The notes: generated by a model not told the origin, from the sequence alone. A stretch of 64,000 bases of DNA from Deltaproteobacteria bacterium (GCA_016792625.1 JAEUKK010000126.1:1-64000), one strand, 5' to 3'. Shown: positions 39,747 to 49,060, numbered from the stretch's first letter. Made by a program: numbers and translations.

Positions 39747-41057
39747 CTGTCACCGCCCCCGATCTGGCTGCCCGCGCTCTCCATCGGCGCCACCGCCGCG
39801 CTCACCGTCCTCGCGCTCCTGAGGCGCGGGCACCGCCGTGTGCTCCCGTTCATCCTGGTGATCGTCATCATCCAGGGCCTCGCCGCGCTCGCGCTGGCCG
39901 CGGTCAGCCCTGCCCCCTTCGCCTGGCTGATGGTCGCCCTGCAGCCGGCGGTGGGCGTCTACTGCGTCACCTTCATCGAACCGAGCCTAAAGGGAAGGGC
40001 CTGGGACCTGCTCGTCGGCCTGCCCGCCGGATGGTTGACCGCGACCAGCACCCTCAGCCTCCCCTGGGCGCTGCCCGGCCTGCTGGTCGACGGGCCCCTG
40101 CCCTGGTGGAGCGGATGGTGGGCACCGGCGCTGCTCTCGCTCTGGGGCCTCGCACAGACCCTCCGCACGGGCCGCGAGCGCGTCGAGCTGCGGCCGCCGC
40201 CCCTCTCTGCCGCCGTGCCACAGGCGCCCCTCGCGCGCGGCCCTGGCCTCCAGCGCCGCCAGCCTGCCCGCGGGCCGACACCTGCCGCACCGGAAGCATC
40301 GGACCCATCTGGCGCGCTGCGCGTGGTGCAGCTCACCGATCCGCACCTCGGCCCGTTCATGTCGACCGAGCGCCTCGCCGCGGCCTGCGCCCGCGCGGTC
40401 GAGCAGCAGCCTGACATTATCGTGCTGACCGGCGATCTGCTCACCTTGGCCACCCAGAAAGACGACGCGCCGCTGATCGCCGCCCTCGCTCCGCTGCGGG
40501 CCCACCCTGCGGTGTACGCTGTTTTCGGCAATCACGACCACGAGAGCCCGGCGCTCATCAAGCGCGCGCTCGCCCAGACGGGTGTGCGCCTCCTCAACGA
40601 CGCCCAGGCCGTTGTTCCCACGCGCCTGGGCCCGGTCGAGCTGGTCGGCGTGGACTTCCGCTTCTCCGACCGGGCCGCGGCGGTCGGGGCCGTGTTGGCG
40701 CGAACCCCAGCGGTTCCGGCGGTCCTGCGCCTGCTGCTCCTGCACGACCCCGGGATGTTCGTGCACGTCCCTCCCGGGCGCTTCCACCTGACGCTGTCGG
40801 GGCACACCCACGGCGGGCAAGTGGGCCTCGTCGGGCTCGGCCTGCCCCACACGGTGGTCAGCGCGATCAGCAAGGTGCCCGACCACGGGCCCTGGACCGG
40901 CCCGGGCGGGCTGCTCTACGTGCACCGAGGGACGGGGCACTACGGCTTCCCGATCCGCGCTGGTGTTCCTGCTGAGGAGAGCGTGCTGGAGGTTATCCTC
41001 CCCGCGTCTGAGGCCGTGAACGCCGCGGCGCTGGCCCCCGCTCTGGCCAGCCCATAG
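39747..41057 (+). CDS. Membrane-anchored metallophosphoesterase (YkuE-like)
   Basis: The product has ~436 residues. Four hydrophobic segments at the N-terminus (~5-130) precede a calcineurin-like domain (~195-430): LTDPHLG, VLTGDLLT, VFGNHDHES, LLLLHDPGMF and LSGHTHGGQVG carry the two-metal ligand set. Relatives hydrolyse phosphodiesters, pyrophosphates or lipid intermediates at the membrane. The start is uncertain. After the preceding stop at 39666 the frame has no ATG, GTG or TTG before the first transmembrane helix. A CTG at 39747 with GGAG upstream is the best placed; GTG codons at 39591 (overlapping the previous gene) and 39840 are the alternatives. Confidence 0.85.
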   Translation: MSPPPIWLPALSIGATAALTVLALLRRGHRRVLPFILVIVIIQGLAALALAAVSPAPFAWLMVALQPAVGVYCVTFIEPSLKGRAWDLLVGLPAGWLTATSTLSLPWALPGLLVDGPLPWWSGWWAPALLSLWGLAQTLRTGRERVELRPPPLSAAVPQAPLARGPGLQRRQPARGPTPAAPEASDPSGALRVVQLTDPHLGPFMSTERLAAACARAVEQQPDIIVLTGDLLTLATQKDDAPLIAALAPLRAHPAVYAVFGNHDHESPALIKRALAQTGVRLLNDAQAVVPTRLGPVELVGVDFRFSDRAAAVGAVLARTPAVPAVLRLLLLHDPGMFVHVPPGRFHLTLSGHTHGGQVGLVGLGLPHTVVSAISKVPDHGPWTGPGGLLYVHRGTGHYGFPIRAGVPAEESVLEVILPASEAVNAAALAPALASP

Positions 41058-41067
41058 CGGCGGCCCC

Positions 41068-41664
41068 ATGCGCCACCAGACCCGAGCCCCCCGCTGCGCG
41101 CGCTGCGCGCTCCACCCGCACCTCTGCGTCTGTGCCGAGCTGCAGCCCGTCTCGCTGCCCTTCGAGCTCGTCGTCGTCCGCCATTGGCAAGAGGCCCGCA
41201 AGCCGACCGGGAGCGCGGCGCTGCTCGCGCTCTGCGTGGAAGGCGTGCGCATCCTCGACTATGGCGCCAGGGACACGGTCTTCACCGACGATGGCCTCAG
41301 CGGCGAGGGCGCCTACCTGCTCTTGCCGCCTGAGCCGGTGCCCGAGGCGCCGCCTCCCCCGCCGACCGACCTGCGCCGGCTCGTGCTCGTCGACGGCACC
41401 TGGGCCCAGGCCCGCCGGCTCGCCGCCCGCGCGGCCGGCTTGCCGACGATGCCGCGCTGGTGGTTGACCCGCCCGGCGCGGGACACCGCCCGCTTGCGCA
41501 ACCCGCATGAGCCCTGGGCCCGCTCGACCTTCGAGGCGGCGGCCGAGGCCGTGGGCACGCTGGTCGATCCCGAGCTCGAGCGGGGGCTCCTGCGCAGCTA
41601 CGACCACTGGGTCGATCACGCCTTGCAGATGCGGGGGATCGGGCGGCCGCAGGGCGGCCCCTGA
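41068..41664 (+). CDS. DTW-domain tRNA-uridine aminocarboxypropyltransferase-like protein
   Basis: The product has 198 residues. It begins with the Cys cluster CARCALHPHLCVCAE that binds zinc in this family. It continues with VVVRHWQEARKPTGSAALL, LVLVDGTWAQARRL (the DTW motif, here GTW) and PRWWLTRPARDTARLRNP. These enzymes attach an aminocarboxypropyl group from SAM to uridine in tRNA (acp3U). The length fits. It follows the metallophosphoesterase by 10 bp and is probably on the same transcript; the functional link is not obvious. Confidence 0.9.
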   Translation: MRHQTRAPRCARCALHPHLCVCAELQPVSLPFELVVVRHWQEARKPTGSAALLALCVEGVRILDYGARDTVFTDDGLSGEGAYLLLPPEPVPEAPPPPPTDLRRLVLVDGTWAQARRLAARAAGLPTMPRWWLTRPARDTARLRNPHEPWARSTFEAAAEAVGTLVDPELERGLLRSYDHWVDHALQMRGIGRPQGGP

Positions 41665-41679
41665 GCCCCGCCCTGTCGC

Positions 41680-42663
41680 TCAGGTGAGGACGGCACCCAA
41701 GGCGAGCACGCCCGCCGCGGCGCTCCACGGGATGGCGAGGTTGTCGTCGACCCGCTGGGTCAGCAGCTCGGCGGCCGCGGCGGGGATGGCCGCGGCGAGC
41801 GCGATCGCCACGCGCGCGCCCAAGCTGAGGTGCGGGTCGAGCACGCTCAGGGTGAGGACGGCGCAGGTCGCGCCCGCCACGACGAAGGCGGCGCTGCCCT
41901 CGAGCGAGCGGCCGTTGGCCAAGCGCGTGCGGCCAAAGCGGCGACCGATGATCGCGGCGGCGGGGTCACCAGCGGCGAGCACAGCCAGCGCGGCGGTCGC
42001 CGCCGTCGGCTGCTGCAGCAGGGCCAAGCCGAGCAGCGCGGTGGTGAACCAGGTCGCCGAGTTGATGCGCCATGCCTCGTGCGGGTGCGCGAACGGCGAG
42101 AACAGCGTCATCATCGCTTGGTTCAGCCAGGGCAACTGGCGGCGGCCGATCTCGACGGACCAGGCGAGGGCGGTGAAGGCGCCCGCGACGTAGATGGGCC
42201 ACGCACCGGGCAAAATGACGCGCAGCAGGACGATCACCGAGAGGCCCGACCCCAGGTGGTAGAGGTTGCGGGCGTAGTTGGTGGGCCGCAAGGAGGGGAC
42301 GTGCACGTGCGCGGCGGCGAGGGCCTGGGCCAGCCGCTCATACGCGGGGACCAGCGCCCGGCGCAGCTCTTGCCATGCGGCGCGCACCCGATCAGCGGGC
42401 AGCTCGGCCGCCGGGAGGCCGTCGTCGATGAGGCGGGCCAGCTCGTCGAGGCGCCCCCGCACATCGGCGGGCGGATCGCCCTCGTTGGCCGCGGCTGGGC
42501 GCAGGCCGTCGCGCAACAGCAACATGCGCGAGCGGAGCTCATGCGCGCCGTCGTCGCGCCAGCGCGCCGGGTCCATCTGCCGGAGCAGGCCGTGGAGGTC
42601 TTTTGCGACGACGGCGCTCTGCTGCGCGGCGCGCTGGTTTTGCACGAGGGGGCTGGCGACCAT
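41680..42663 (-). CDS. Dolichol kinase/phosphatidate cytidylyltransferase-like membrane protein
   Basis: The product has 327 residues. The first ~125 are a soluble helical region. The rest has about six transmembrane helices, with AGDPAAAIIGRRFGRTRLANGRSLEGSAAF, the diagnostic motif of the SEC59/DGK1/VTE5 polyprenol-kinase family. These enzymes use CTP or ATP to phosphorylate polyprenols or related lipids. The soluble N-terminal extension is unusual and may be regulatory. GGAG 7 nt before the ATG fixes the start. It diverges from the aminotransferase gene with an 80-bp gap. Confidence 0.85.
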   Translation of the reverse strand: MVASPLVQNQRAAQQSAVVAKDLHGLLRQMDPARWRDDGAHELRSRMLLLRDGLRPAAANEGDPPADVRGRLDELARLIDDGLPAAELPADRVRAAWQELRRALVPAYERLAQALAAAHVHVPSLRPTNYARNLYHLGSGLSVIVLLRVILPGAWPIYVAGAFTALAWSVEIGRRQLPWLNQAMMTLFSPFAHPHEAWRINSATWFTTALLGLALLQQPTAATAALAVLAAGDPAAAIIGRRFGRTRLANGRSLEGSAAFVVAGATCAVLTLSVLDPHLSLGARVAIALAAAIPAAAAELLTQRVDDNLAIPWSAAAGVLALGAVLT

Positions 42664-42743
42664 GGGCAGCTCCGGGGGGCGAGGTCGGGCTACCGTCCAC
42701 GAGGTCGCCCGCTGCCATCTCTGAACCTGTCTGGAGGCCCGCC

Positions 42744-43946
42744 GTGTCTCAGGCGCGTAACAGAACTGCCACAACGTCCACCCTGGCGGCGCTCCCCTTG
42801 CCTCCACGGGGGCCCGGCGCCTTCTCCCTCGACCCAAGCTGGGACTTCCTCAACCACGGCAGTTTTGGGGCCTGCCCGACGGTGGTCCGCGAGGCCCAGC
42901 GCCGCGTCAACGACGAGCTGGAGGCACAGCCGGTGCGCTTCCTCGTCCGTGAGCTCCCGGATCGGCTCGATGCCCTGCGCCTGCGCTTCGGCGCATGGCT
43001 CGGCGCGGACCCGGCCGGCCTGTGTTTTGTGCCCAACGCGACGACGGCGGTGGCCGCCGCGCTCTCCGCCGCCCCGCTCCGCCCGGGCGACCGGATCTTG
43101 ACCACGACCCACCGCTACAACGCCGTCCGACGCGCCTTGGACGTGGTGGCCGCCGAGCGCGGCGCGGTGGTCGACGAGGCGCCGCTGCCCGCCCGGGTCA
43201 GCGACCCCGCGCAGCTCTTCGCCGCCCTCTTCGACCGTGTTCGGCCCGAGACACGCCTGCTGGTCGTCGATCAGATCACCTCGCCGACCGCGCTGCGCCT
43301 CCCGGTCGAGCGCATCTGCGCCGAGGCCCGCGCCCGCGGCCTGCTGACCCTCATCGACGGCGCCCACGCGCCGGGCCACGTGCCGGTCGACCTCGGCCTA
43401 ATGGGCCCCGATTGGTGGCTCGGAAACCTGCACAAGTGGCTCTGCGCGCCCCGCGGCGCGGCGCTGCTCTGGGTCGCGCCGGCGCACCGGGCCTCGACCC
43501 ATCACCCGGTGCCCAGTCATGGCCGAGACCTGGGCCTGCACCATGAGTTTGACTGGCCCGGCACTTTTGACCCGAGCCCCTGGCTCGCCGCAGAGACCGC
43601 CCTCGCCCTGCACGAGGCCTGGGGTGGCCCCGCCTTGATGGAGGACCACGCCGAGCTCGCCGCCTCCGCGCGCGCGCTGCTCTGTGCGGCCCTCGGCGTG
43701 GAGCCGCCGGTGGGCGAGGCGCCGGGCCTGCGCTGCGCGATGGCCGCGCTGCCGCTGCCGCTGCCCCCCGAGGCCGCGATGCCGCTCCACCACGCCTTGC
43801 ACGAGGCGTGCTTCGAGCTGCCCGTCCAAGGGGTGCTCGGTGGCTGCTGGTTGCGGGTCTCGGCCTTCGCGGCCTACAACCGCCTGGAGCAGTTTGAGCG
43901 CTTGGCCGCCCTGCTCCCCGGCCTCGTGGACCGCCTGCGGGGTTAA
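42744..43946 (+). CDS. Class V aminotransferase, isopenicillin-N-epimerase-like
   Basis: The product has 400 residues. FLNHGSFGACPTVV at ~30 is characteristic of the CefD-like branch. The PLP Lys is in WWLGNLHKWLCAPRGAALLW, the cofactor-Asp in LLTLIDGAHAPG, and the phosphate-binding region in FVPNATTAVAAAL. Branch members act as cysteine desulfurases, racemases/epimerases or lyases, and the reaction here is open. The GTG at 42744 has GGAGG 6 nt upstream. A terminator follows. Confidence 0.88.
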   Translation: MSQARNRTATTSTLAALPLPPRGPGAFSLDPSWDFLNHGSFGACPTVVREAQRRVNDELEAQPVRFLVRELPDRLDALRLRFGAWLGADPAGLCFVPNATTAVAAALSAAPLRPGDRILTTTHRYNAVRRALDVVAAERGAVVDEAPLPARVSDPAQLFAALFDRVRPETRLLVVDQITSPTALRLPVERICAEARARGLLTLIDGAHAPGHVPVDLGLMGPDWWLGNLHKWLCAPRGAALLWVAPAHRASTHHPVPSHGRDLGLHHEFDWPGTFDPSPWLAAETALALHEAWGGPALMEDHAELAASARALLCAALGVEPPVGEAPGLRCAMAALPLPLPPEAAMPLHHALHEACFELPVQGVLGGCWLRVSAFAAYNRLEQFERLAALLPGLVDRLRG

Positions 43947-43952
43947 GAGCTG

Positions 43953-43990
43953 AAGACAACCTTGTTGGAGTGCTCAACCAGGGTTGTCTT
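43953..43990. terminator. Bidirectional terminator between convergent genes
   Basis: AAGACAACC (43953-43961) and GGTTGTCTT (43982-43990) form a 9-bp stem with an inner GTTG/CAAC helix. Forward tail: TCGATTTCG. Confidence 0.7.
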
Positions 43991-43991
43991 T

Positions 43992-44001
43992 CGATTTCGT
44001 C
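43992..44001. repeat. Recurrent AT-rich motif, copy 1
   Basis: CGATTTCGTC, complement of GACGAAATCG found at 48911, 56181 and (this orientation) 61689. Here it follows the terminator in the gap between two convergent genes. Confidence 0.5.
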
Positions 44002-44039
44002 AGTCGTGTTGGGGGTGGCCAACAGCCTTGTCGTTTCGC

Positions 44040-45656
44040 TCAGACGGCGACGTTGGGCCCCGGCGGGCAGAGCAGGCCGAGGCGGGTCAGCTCGGCGACC
44101 TGCAGCTCGACCACCTCGCGCAGCTCGTCGCGGCGCGCGTCCGGGTCGGTGATCGGCTCGGGCGCGCTGAGGTAGAGCTCCAGCTCGCCGCTGCGCAGCG
44201 CCTCGAGCAGGACCTCGAGCAGCTCGTCGATGTCCCGGGTGCCATCCGCGGCCCGCAGCACGACCCGGCCCAGCGGGCTGGGGAGCACCGAGCGGTGCAG
44301 CTGGCTCGGCACAGCCGCGCCCCAGGCCAACCAGGCCCGGGCCAGCGGCCAGGTCAGGGGGCGCTGGCCGGGCGCGGGCACGCGGGCGCGGGGGCCGGCG
44401 CAGATGTCGACGAAGCCTCGGCTCACCGCGGCGATCATGGCGTCAGCGAGAGCCTCTTCAGCGATCTCATCCCCCGGCGGGGCCCCCGCGGCGACCGAGA
44501 GCGCCTCGACGCTGGGGCAGCGGGGCAGGCTCTCGTCCAAGGCGAGGAAGGCGCGCTGTAGCAGCGGATCGCGCAGGGTCATCTCGGCCTCGTTGTCGGC
44601 GCGCACCACGAGCTGCCCGCGGACCTCGGGCTCCTCCACCCGGGTGAACCGCGGCAAGAAGCGGAAGCCCGCCAGAGACCGCCCCCGAAGGCTGCGATTG
44701 AGGTGGTGGTGGTCACGGACGAGCAGCGTCTGGCGGAAGCGCCGGCCGCGGAGCAGGTCCATGTACTCCTCGGACTGGGCCTGGCCGTTGATCTGGTCGA
44801 GGACCTCGCGCGCCTTGTCCCCGCAATTGGCCGGGATCATCGTCGGTAAGTCGGCCTCGGCGAGGTATTGCAAGCCCACCTCACGCGCGGCCGAGAGCAG
44901 CTCGACGAAGGTGCAGGGCTCGTTGACCGGCGCGAGGTACTCGTGCAGCAGGTAGCTGTCCTCGCGGCCGCGCAGATCGGCGTGGGCGGCGCGCAAGGCG
45001 AAGTGCCACGGGTCCTGGGACTGGGGCTCGAGGTCAGCCAGCCAGGCCAAGAAGGCCCGGGCTTGGTCGACCCGCTCCCGCGCGCTGCCCAGCCCGTCGG
45101 TGTGGGCCCGCAGCACCGCGCGCACGCCGAGCATGGCGTGCCAGCCGGGCATCACGTTGTAGGAGAGGTAGGAGACCCCGTTGGGCCGCAGGCGGTCATG
45201 GCAGACCCGCAGGATGGCGGCGCGGACCGGCGCGGGCACCCAGGAGTACACCCCGTGGCAGATGATGTAGTCGAAGTCGCCCCAGGAGTCGTCAATCTCA
45301 AGGATGTCCGCCACGCGCAGGCTGAGGTTGCCAAGGCCCAGCTGCACCCGGCGCGCCTCGCCGATCGCGACCTGCACGGGGCTCCGGTCCATGCCCACGA
45401 GCTCGGCCTCGGGCAGGCCCGCCGCCATCGGCAGGATGTTCGTGCCCACCGAGCAGCCGATCTCCAGCACGCGGGCCTTGCGCGGATCGACGGCAGGCAC
45501 GCCAAAGAGGCGCCCGAGCGCCGCGAGGTGGTCGGGGTGGGTGACCGCGAAGATGCCGCCCTCGTAGGGCAGCTCGTCGTAGTCGCCGCCCGGCCGCGGA
45601 TCACCCCCCGTGGGGGCCGGGCCGTCAGACAGGTGCTGTGGATCGGGCGTGGTCAT
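44040..45656 (-). CDS. SAM-dependent methyltransferase with regulatory domain (protein-lysine methyltransferase type)
   Basis: The product has 538 residues. Residues ~50-200 are a class I methyltransferase: VLEIGCSVGTNILPMA (SAM motif I), ELVGMDRSP and FDYIICHGVYSWVP, then SYLSYNVMPGWHAM. The middle matches the methyltransferase regulatory domain that follows in this family (HEYLAPVNEPCTFVELLSAAREVGLQYLAEADLPTM). The C-terminal ~170 residues correspond to the PKMT-type tail (EALLEALR, LTRLGLL). Relatives methylate lysines on outer-membrane proteins in Rickettsia. It is the last gene of the signalling operon, sharing ATGA with the receiver gene. Confidence 0.85.
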   Translation of the reverse strand: MTTPDPQHLSDGPAPTGGDPRPGGDYDELPYEGGIFAVTHPDHLAALGRLFGVPAVDPRKARVLEIGCSVGTNILPMAAGLPEAELVGMDRSPVQVAIGEARRVQLGLGNLSLRVADILEIDDSWGDFDYIICHGVYSWVPAPVRAAILRVCHDRLRPNGVSYLSYNVMPGWHAMLGVRAVLRAHTDGLGSARERVDQARAFLAWLADLEPQSQDPWHFALRAAHADLRGREDSYLLHEYLAPVNEPCTFVELLSAAREVGLQYLAEADLPTMIPANCGDKAREVLDQINGQAQSEEYMDLLRGRRFRQTLLVRDHHHLNRSLRGRSLAGFRFLPRFTRVEEPEVRGQLVVRADNEAEMTLRDPLLQRAFLALDESLPRCPSVEALSVAAGAPPGDEIAEEALADAMIAAVSRGFVDICAGPRARVPAPGQRPLTWPLARAWLAWGAAVPSQLHRSVLPSPLGRVVLRAADGTRDIDELLEVLLEALRSGELELYLSAPEPITDPDARRDELREVVELQVAELTRLGLLCPPGPNVAV

Positions 45657-46120
45657 GCGGGCTCCCCTCGGGCGGCGTCGAGCAGCGCCGCGCGGATCTC
45701 GGCCGGTCCGGCCGTGTCAGTCAGGTAGCGGAGCGGCCCGTAGCGCCGGGCCAAGTTCTGGAAGCGGCGCGGCTCCCCGTCAAAGTCGTAGCTCATGACC
45801 ACGGGCACCGTGCAGCCGGCCTCCCGCAGCGCGGCGAGGATGTAGGCGCCTTGGTTGTCTTCAAGCGTGCGGCGGGCGCGGCCGACGTCGCCTGCGAAGC
45901 GCGCGCTCAGCTCGTCGAGATCGCCCAACAGCACGCTGGCCCGGTCGAAGCGCATGTCGAGGAAGATCACGTCCCAGCGCTCTTGCGCCAGCCGCTCCAG
46001 CGCGCTCGGGCCGTCCCCCGCCCGCTGCAGGTCGAGGGCCGGCGCCAAGAACCGGCCGAGGGTGGTGGTGTACTCGTGACCATCCTCGATCACGAGCACG
46101 CGCGCCCGCGTTCCGGTCAT
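45653..46120 (-). CDS. Stand-alone atypical receiver-domain protein
   Basis: The product has 155 residues, longer than a normal ~120-residue receiver. It has Glu12/Asp13, phospho-acceptor Asp55 (VIFLDMRFD) and Ser110 (VVMSYD), but no Lys at the beta5 position (LRYLTDT in place of YLxKP). Between the Asp and helix 3 there is a ~30-residue insertion (SVLLGDLDELSARFAGDVGRARRTLEDNQGAYIL) that is also seen in the receiver of the sigma-54 regulator upstream. It overlaps the histidine kinase gene and the methyltransferase gene by ATGA at both ends, so all three are translated together. Confidence 0.85.
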   Translation of the reverse strand: MTGTRARVLVIEDGHEYTTTLGRFLAPALDLQRAGDGPSALERLAQERWDVIFLDMRFDRASVLLGDLDELSARFAGDVGRARRTLEDNQGAYILAALREAGCTVPVVMSYDFDGEPRRFQNLARRYGPLRYLTDTAGPAEIRAALLDAARGEPA

Positions 46121-48897
46121 CTCCCCTCCCCTCCGCCGGGTCGGACCTCGTCGGCCTCCGCGCGCTGCAGCCGCACCACGACCGCTTTGGTGTAGCCCTC
46201 TGCCCGCTCGTCTGGCCGCTCTTCGACGGTCAGACTGCCATCGTGGCGGTGAATCAGGTCGACGACCAAGCCGAGGCCGCGCCCCGCCTCGCGCCCGTGG
46301 ACCATCGACGCGGTGAGCCGCTCCGGCGCGTCGTCGAGCACGCGGATCAGCACCGACTCGACCCCGGTGATGACGTCGTCCTCCTCCTCCACCCGCAGGC
46401 CGAGGCGGCCGGGGGCGCGCCCTTGGGCTCGGGCAGCGCCGACGGCGAGGGCGGCGTTGCGAAGAAGGTTCGCGAGCACGTCCTCGAGATCACCCTTCAG
46501 CACGCGCACCTGGGGCGGGTCGACCGGCAGATCCAGCGCGAGCGGCGGAAGGTCCAGACCAGCGAGCTGGGGCTCGGCCCGAACGCGGCCGTCCACCGCG
46601 CGGATCAGCGCCTCGGTGAGGGTGAGCGTGCCCAGGCGACGGATGAGGTGGCCGAGGGCCCGGTAGCTGTCGGTGTTCAGCGCGGTGGACAGCGCGCGGA
46701 GGCGGGCGGCCAAGGCCGGCCGGTCGCGCGGGTGGCGCATCGGCCCCTCAAGCGCGGCCAGCGCGTTGATCCGGTCGATGAGCGGGCCGAGCACCGGGTC
46801 CGAGGGCGGGTGGAAGCGCAGGCCAATCCGCCGCGCCAGCACGTCAATGTGGTGGATGTCGCCTCGGAAGCGGCTCACCACCCCGCCGTCACCGCCCGGG
46901 GCGCCGAAGAGGCGCTGCGCAGCGAAGGCCGCGGCGTGGCCATCGCCGTGCTCTAAGGCGTGGGCGACGTCGCTCAACAGGTTGGTGTTGTGCTTGAGCA
47001 CCTCGTGACGGATCGCGGTCAGCGTGCGGGCGAGCTCCGGGGCGAGCTCGGGCGCGCGGGCCACCATGCGGCGCAGGTCCGCGCGCCGCCGCCGCGCTCG
47101 CCACCAGCCCCCGGCGCCCACGGCGACGAGGAGCAGGCCCCCGCTGCTCGCCGCGGCGAGCCGGGCCAAGCGGCGGTCAAGCTGGCGCCGCAGGCTCTGG
47201 GCAGGCTCGAGCGAGAGCCCCTGCGGGGCCAGCGCGAAGTAGGCGTCCAGCTCACGCTTCGCCTCGAACAAATCGCCACGGTCGCTGGCGAGGCGGGCGA
47301 GCTGCCAGCGCGCGTCCACCGCGCCCGCGCTGGCAGCCGCGCGCAGCCAGCCCTCGGCTTCGGCGGTGGCGCCCCGCAGCAGCAACAGGTCAGCGAGGGC
47401 CAAGGCGAGCTGGGGCTGGGCGGGGTCGGCGCGCAGCCCGGCTCGAAACGAGCGCTCGGCCGCGGGCAGATCCCCGGCCCGCAGCGCGATCGCCGCCTCG
47501 AGCTCGTGCACGCCGACCCAGTCGGGGGCCAGCTTCTGTACGACCAGCAGCTCGGCGCGGGCGCGCTCGAGCTCGCCGCGATCCAGGTACACCCTGGTGA
47601 TCTGGGCGCTGCGGGCCGCAGCCGCGGGGGCGCCCGCCTCCTCTGGGGCCGCCGGAGGGGGCTCGCTCGGCGGGGGTGGGCGCCGGCGCAGGTCGTCCAG
47701 TCGGCGGGTCGCCGCTGCGGCCACCGTGGCCTCGGGGCTGGTCGCCAAGGCCGCCTCGAGCTCTGCCTCTGCCTCGTCGAAGCTGCCCATCTCGAGCAGC
47801 ACCTCGGCGAGGCGCATGTGCAGCGCGGCCTGCCCCGGGCGCAGGCGGGTGGCCAGCCGCAGCTGCTCGACCGCCTCGGGGTGACGGCGTCCGGCGTAGC
47901 GCTCGGCGAGCAGCACACCCAAGCGGGCCCGCCACTCGGGCTGCTCGGGGGCGAGCGCGACAGCCCAGCGCCAGGCCTGCTCGGCGCCGGCGACGTCCCC
48001 CTGTAGGAGCAGCAGATCACCGTCAGCGCCGCGCACCTCGGCGCTGCGCGGCTCCGCGGCGACCACGGCGTCGAGCTGCTCGCGGGCCGCGCGGAGCTCT
48101 CCGGCCGCGGCGGCGGCCCGGGCCCGCTCCAAGGCCGCCCGCCCCGTCGGCGAGAGGGGGCGCGCGGCGGCGAGGGTGAGGGTGCGCGCGGCCCGCTCCA
48201 CCAGCAGCCGGTCGAGGCGCCCCTGCAGCTCGGCCTGCTCGCCACCCACGCCGCGCTCGACCGCGAGGCGCAGCAGCTCTGCCGCGGTGTCGTCCAGGCC
48301 CTGCTCCCGCAGCTGGTCGCTCATCTCGACGAAGTGCGGCGTGGCTGCTGCGAGCGCGGCCTCCGTGGCGCAGCAGAGAAAGGCGTTCACGTCGGCGATC
48401 AGCGCGTCGGGGGCCGGTCGCGCCCGCGCGCGGAGCTGGGCCCGCGCCCGGCCGAGGTGGGCGTCGGGGTCGGCGGGCGCCTGCTCGAGGACCTGACTGA
48501 ACAACACCGCCGCGGCGCGCGGATCATCGTCCAGCTCGAGCTGCGCCGCGAGGGCCCAGGCGGCGGGGGCCTGCTCCGCGTCGTGGGGGATGGTCCGCAA
48601 GGCCCGCAGCGCGGCCGCGCGCTCTCCTCTTGCAGCGTGGGCGCGCCCGACCCCAAAGGCCGCCGCCACGTCGGCGGGCAGCGCGGCGCGGACCAGCTGC
48701 CAGCTCGCCAAGGCCGCGGTGGGGTCGCCCCGCTCTTCGGCGGCCTGGGCCGCGGCGCGCGCGGCGATCAGCGTCGCGCTCTCCTCGGAGAGCTCGGTCG
48801 GAGGCTCAGCTTCCGCGGGGATCGGCTCCTGTGCCTGGGCCGGGCTCGCCCCCAAGACTGACCCCAAAACGATTGTCGTCAACAGTGTCTGGAGCAC
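46117..48897 (-). CDS. Periplasmic-TPR sensor histidine kinase
   Basis: The product has ~926 residues. A signal/anchor segment (LLTTIVLGSVLGASPAQA) leads into ~600 residues of Ala-rich TPR repeats, a transmembrane helix (SSGGLLLVAVGAGGWW), then a cytoplasmic part. The candidate His is in ALTAIRHEVLKHNTN, and the HATPase_c domain has the N-box LEDVLANLLRNAALAVG and the G-box REAGRGLGLVVDLIHRHDGSL. TPRs outside the membrane probably sense a protein or peptidoglycan ligand. The start is uncertain: a GTG at 48897 opens on the signal segment, while an ATG at 49125 (ATGA overlap with the previous gene) would add 76 residues. That stretch uses AT-rich, atypical codons and holds a promoter-like region, so the shorter form is preferred. 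Confidence 0.85.
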   Translation of the reverse strand: MLQTLLTTIVLGSVLGASPAQAQEPIPAEAEPPTELSEESATLIAARAAAQAAEERGDPTAALASWQLVRAALPADVAAAFGVGRAHAARGERAAALRALRTIPHDAEQAPAAWALAAQLELDDDPRAAAVLFSQVLEQAPADPDAHLGRARAQLRARARPAPDALIADVNAFLCCATEAALAAATPHFVEMSDQLREQGLDDTAAELLRLAVERGVGGEQAELQGRLDRLLVERAARTLTLAAARPLSPTGRAALERARAAAAAGELRAAREQLDAVVAAEPRSAEVRGADGDLLLLQGDVAGAEQAWRWAVALAPEQPEWRARLGVLLAERYAGRRHPEAVEQLRLATRLRPGQAALHMRLAEVLLEMGSFDEAEAELEAALATSPEATVAAAATRRLDDLRRRPPPPSEPPPAAPEEAGAPAAAARSAQITRVYLDRGELERARAELLVVQKLAPDWVGVHELEAAIALRAGDLPAAERSFRAGLRADPAQPQLALALADLLLLRGATAEAEGWLRAAASAGAVDARWQLARLASDRGDLFEAKRELDAYFALAPQGLSLEPAQSLRRQLDRRLARLAAASSGGLLLVAVGAGGWWRARRRRADLRRMVARAPELAPELARTLTAIRHEVLKHNTNLLSDVAHALEHGDGHAAAFAAQRLFGAPGGDGGVVSRFRGDIHHIDVLARRIGLRFHPPSDPVLGPLIDRINALAALEGPMRHPRDRPALAARLRALSTALNTDSYRALGHLIRRLGTLTLTEALIRAVDGRVRAEPQLAGLDLPPLALDLPVDPPQVRVLKGDLEDVLANLLRNAALAVGAARAQGRAPGRLGLRVEEEDDVITGVESVLIRVLDDAPERLTASMVHGREAGRGLGLVVDLIHRHDGSLTVEERPDERAEGYTKAVVVRLQRAEADEVRPGGGEGR

Positions 48898-48905
48898 CCG
48901 CCCCG

Positions 48906-48951
48906 CTTCAGACGAAATCGTCTGAAGCCAAAGTGGCCACGTTGCTGTCAA
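48906..48951 (-). promoter_or_regulatory. Promoter/operator candidate before the histidine kinase gene
   Basis: Read on the minus strand, TTGACA (48951-48946) is followed after 17 bp by a weak GCTTCA. A perfect palindrome, CTTCAGACGA-N2-TCGTCTGAAG (48906-48927), covers the expected -10/+1. It contains copy 2 of the recurrent GACGAAATCG motif (48911-48920). Confidence 0.5.
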
Positions 48952-49023
48952 CAGAGCTGATTTGCGACCTGGTTTCAGGTCCGACAAATCGGTCTGTCTG
49001 GCCGGGGCGGTGGGAGGGTGCGT

Positions 49024-49060
49024 AGACGAAAACGTATGGGGGTGTTGATCGTGTTCCAAC
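49024..49060. repeat. Recurrent AT-rich motif, variant copy
   Basis: AGACGAAAACGTATGG (49024-49039) followed by GTTCCAAC (49053-49060). The same two blocks occur at 56180-56227, 11 bp further apart. Lies between the sigma-54 response regulator and the histidine kinase start, on the strand opposite to both. Confidence 0.45.
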
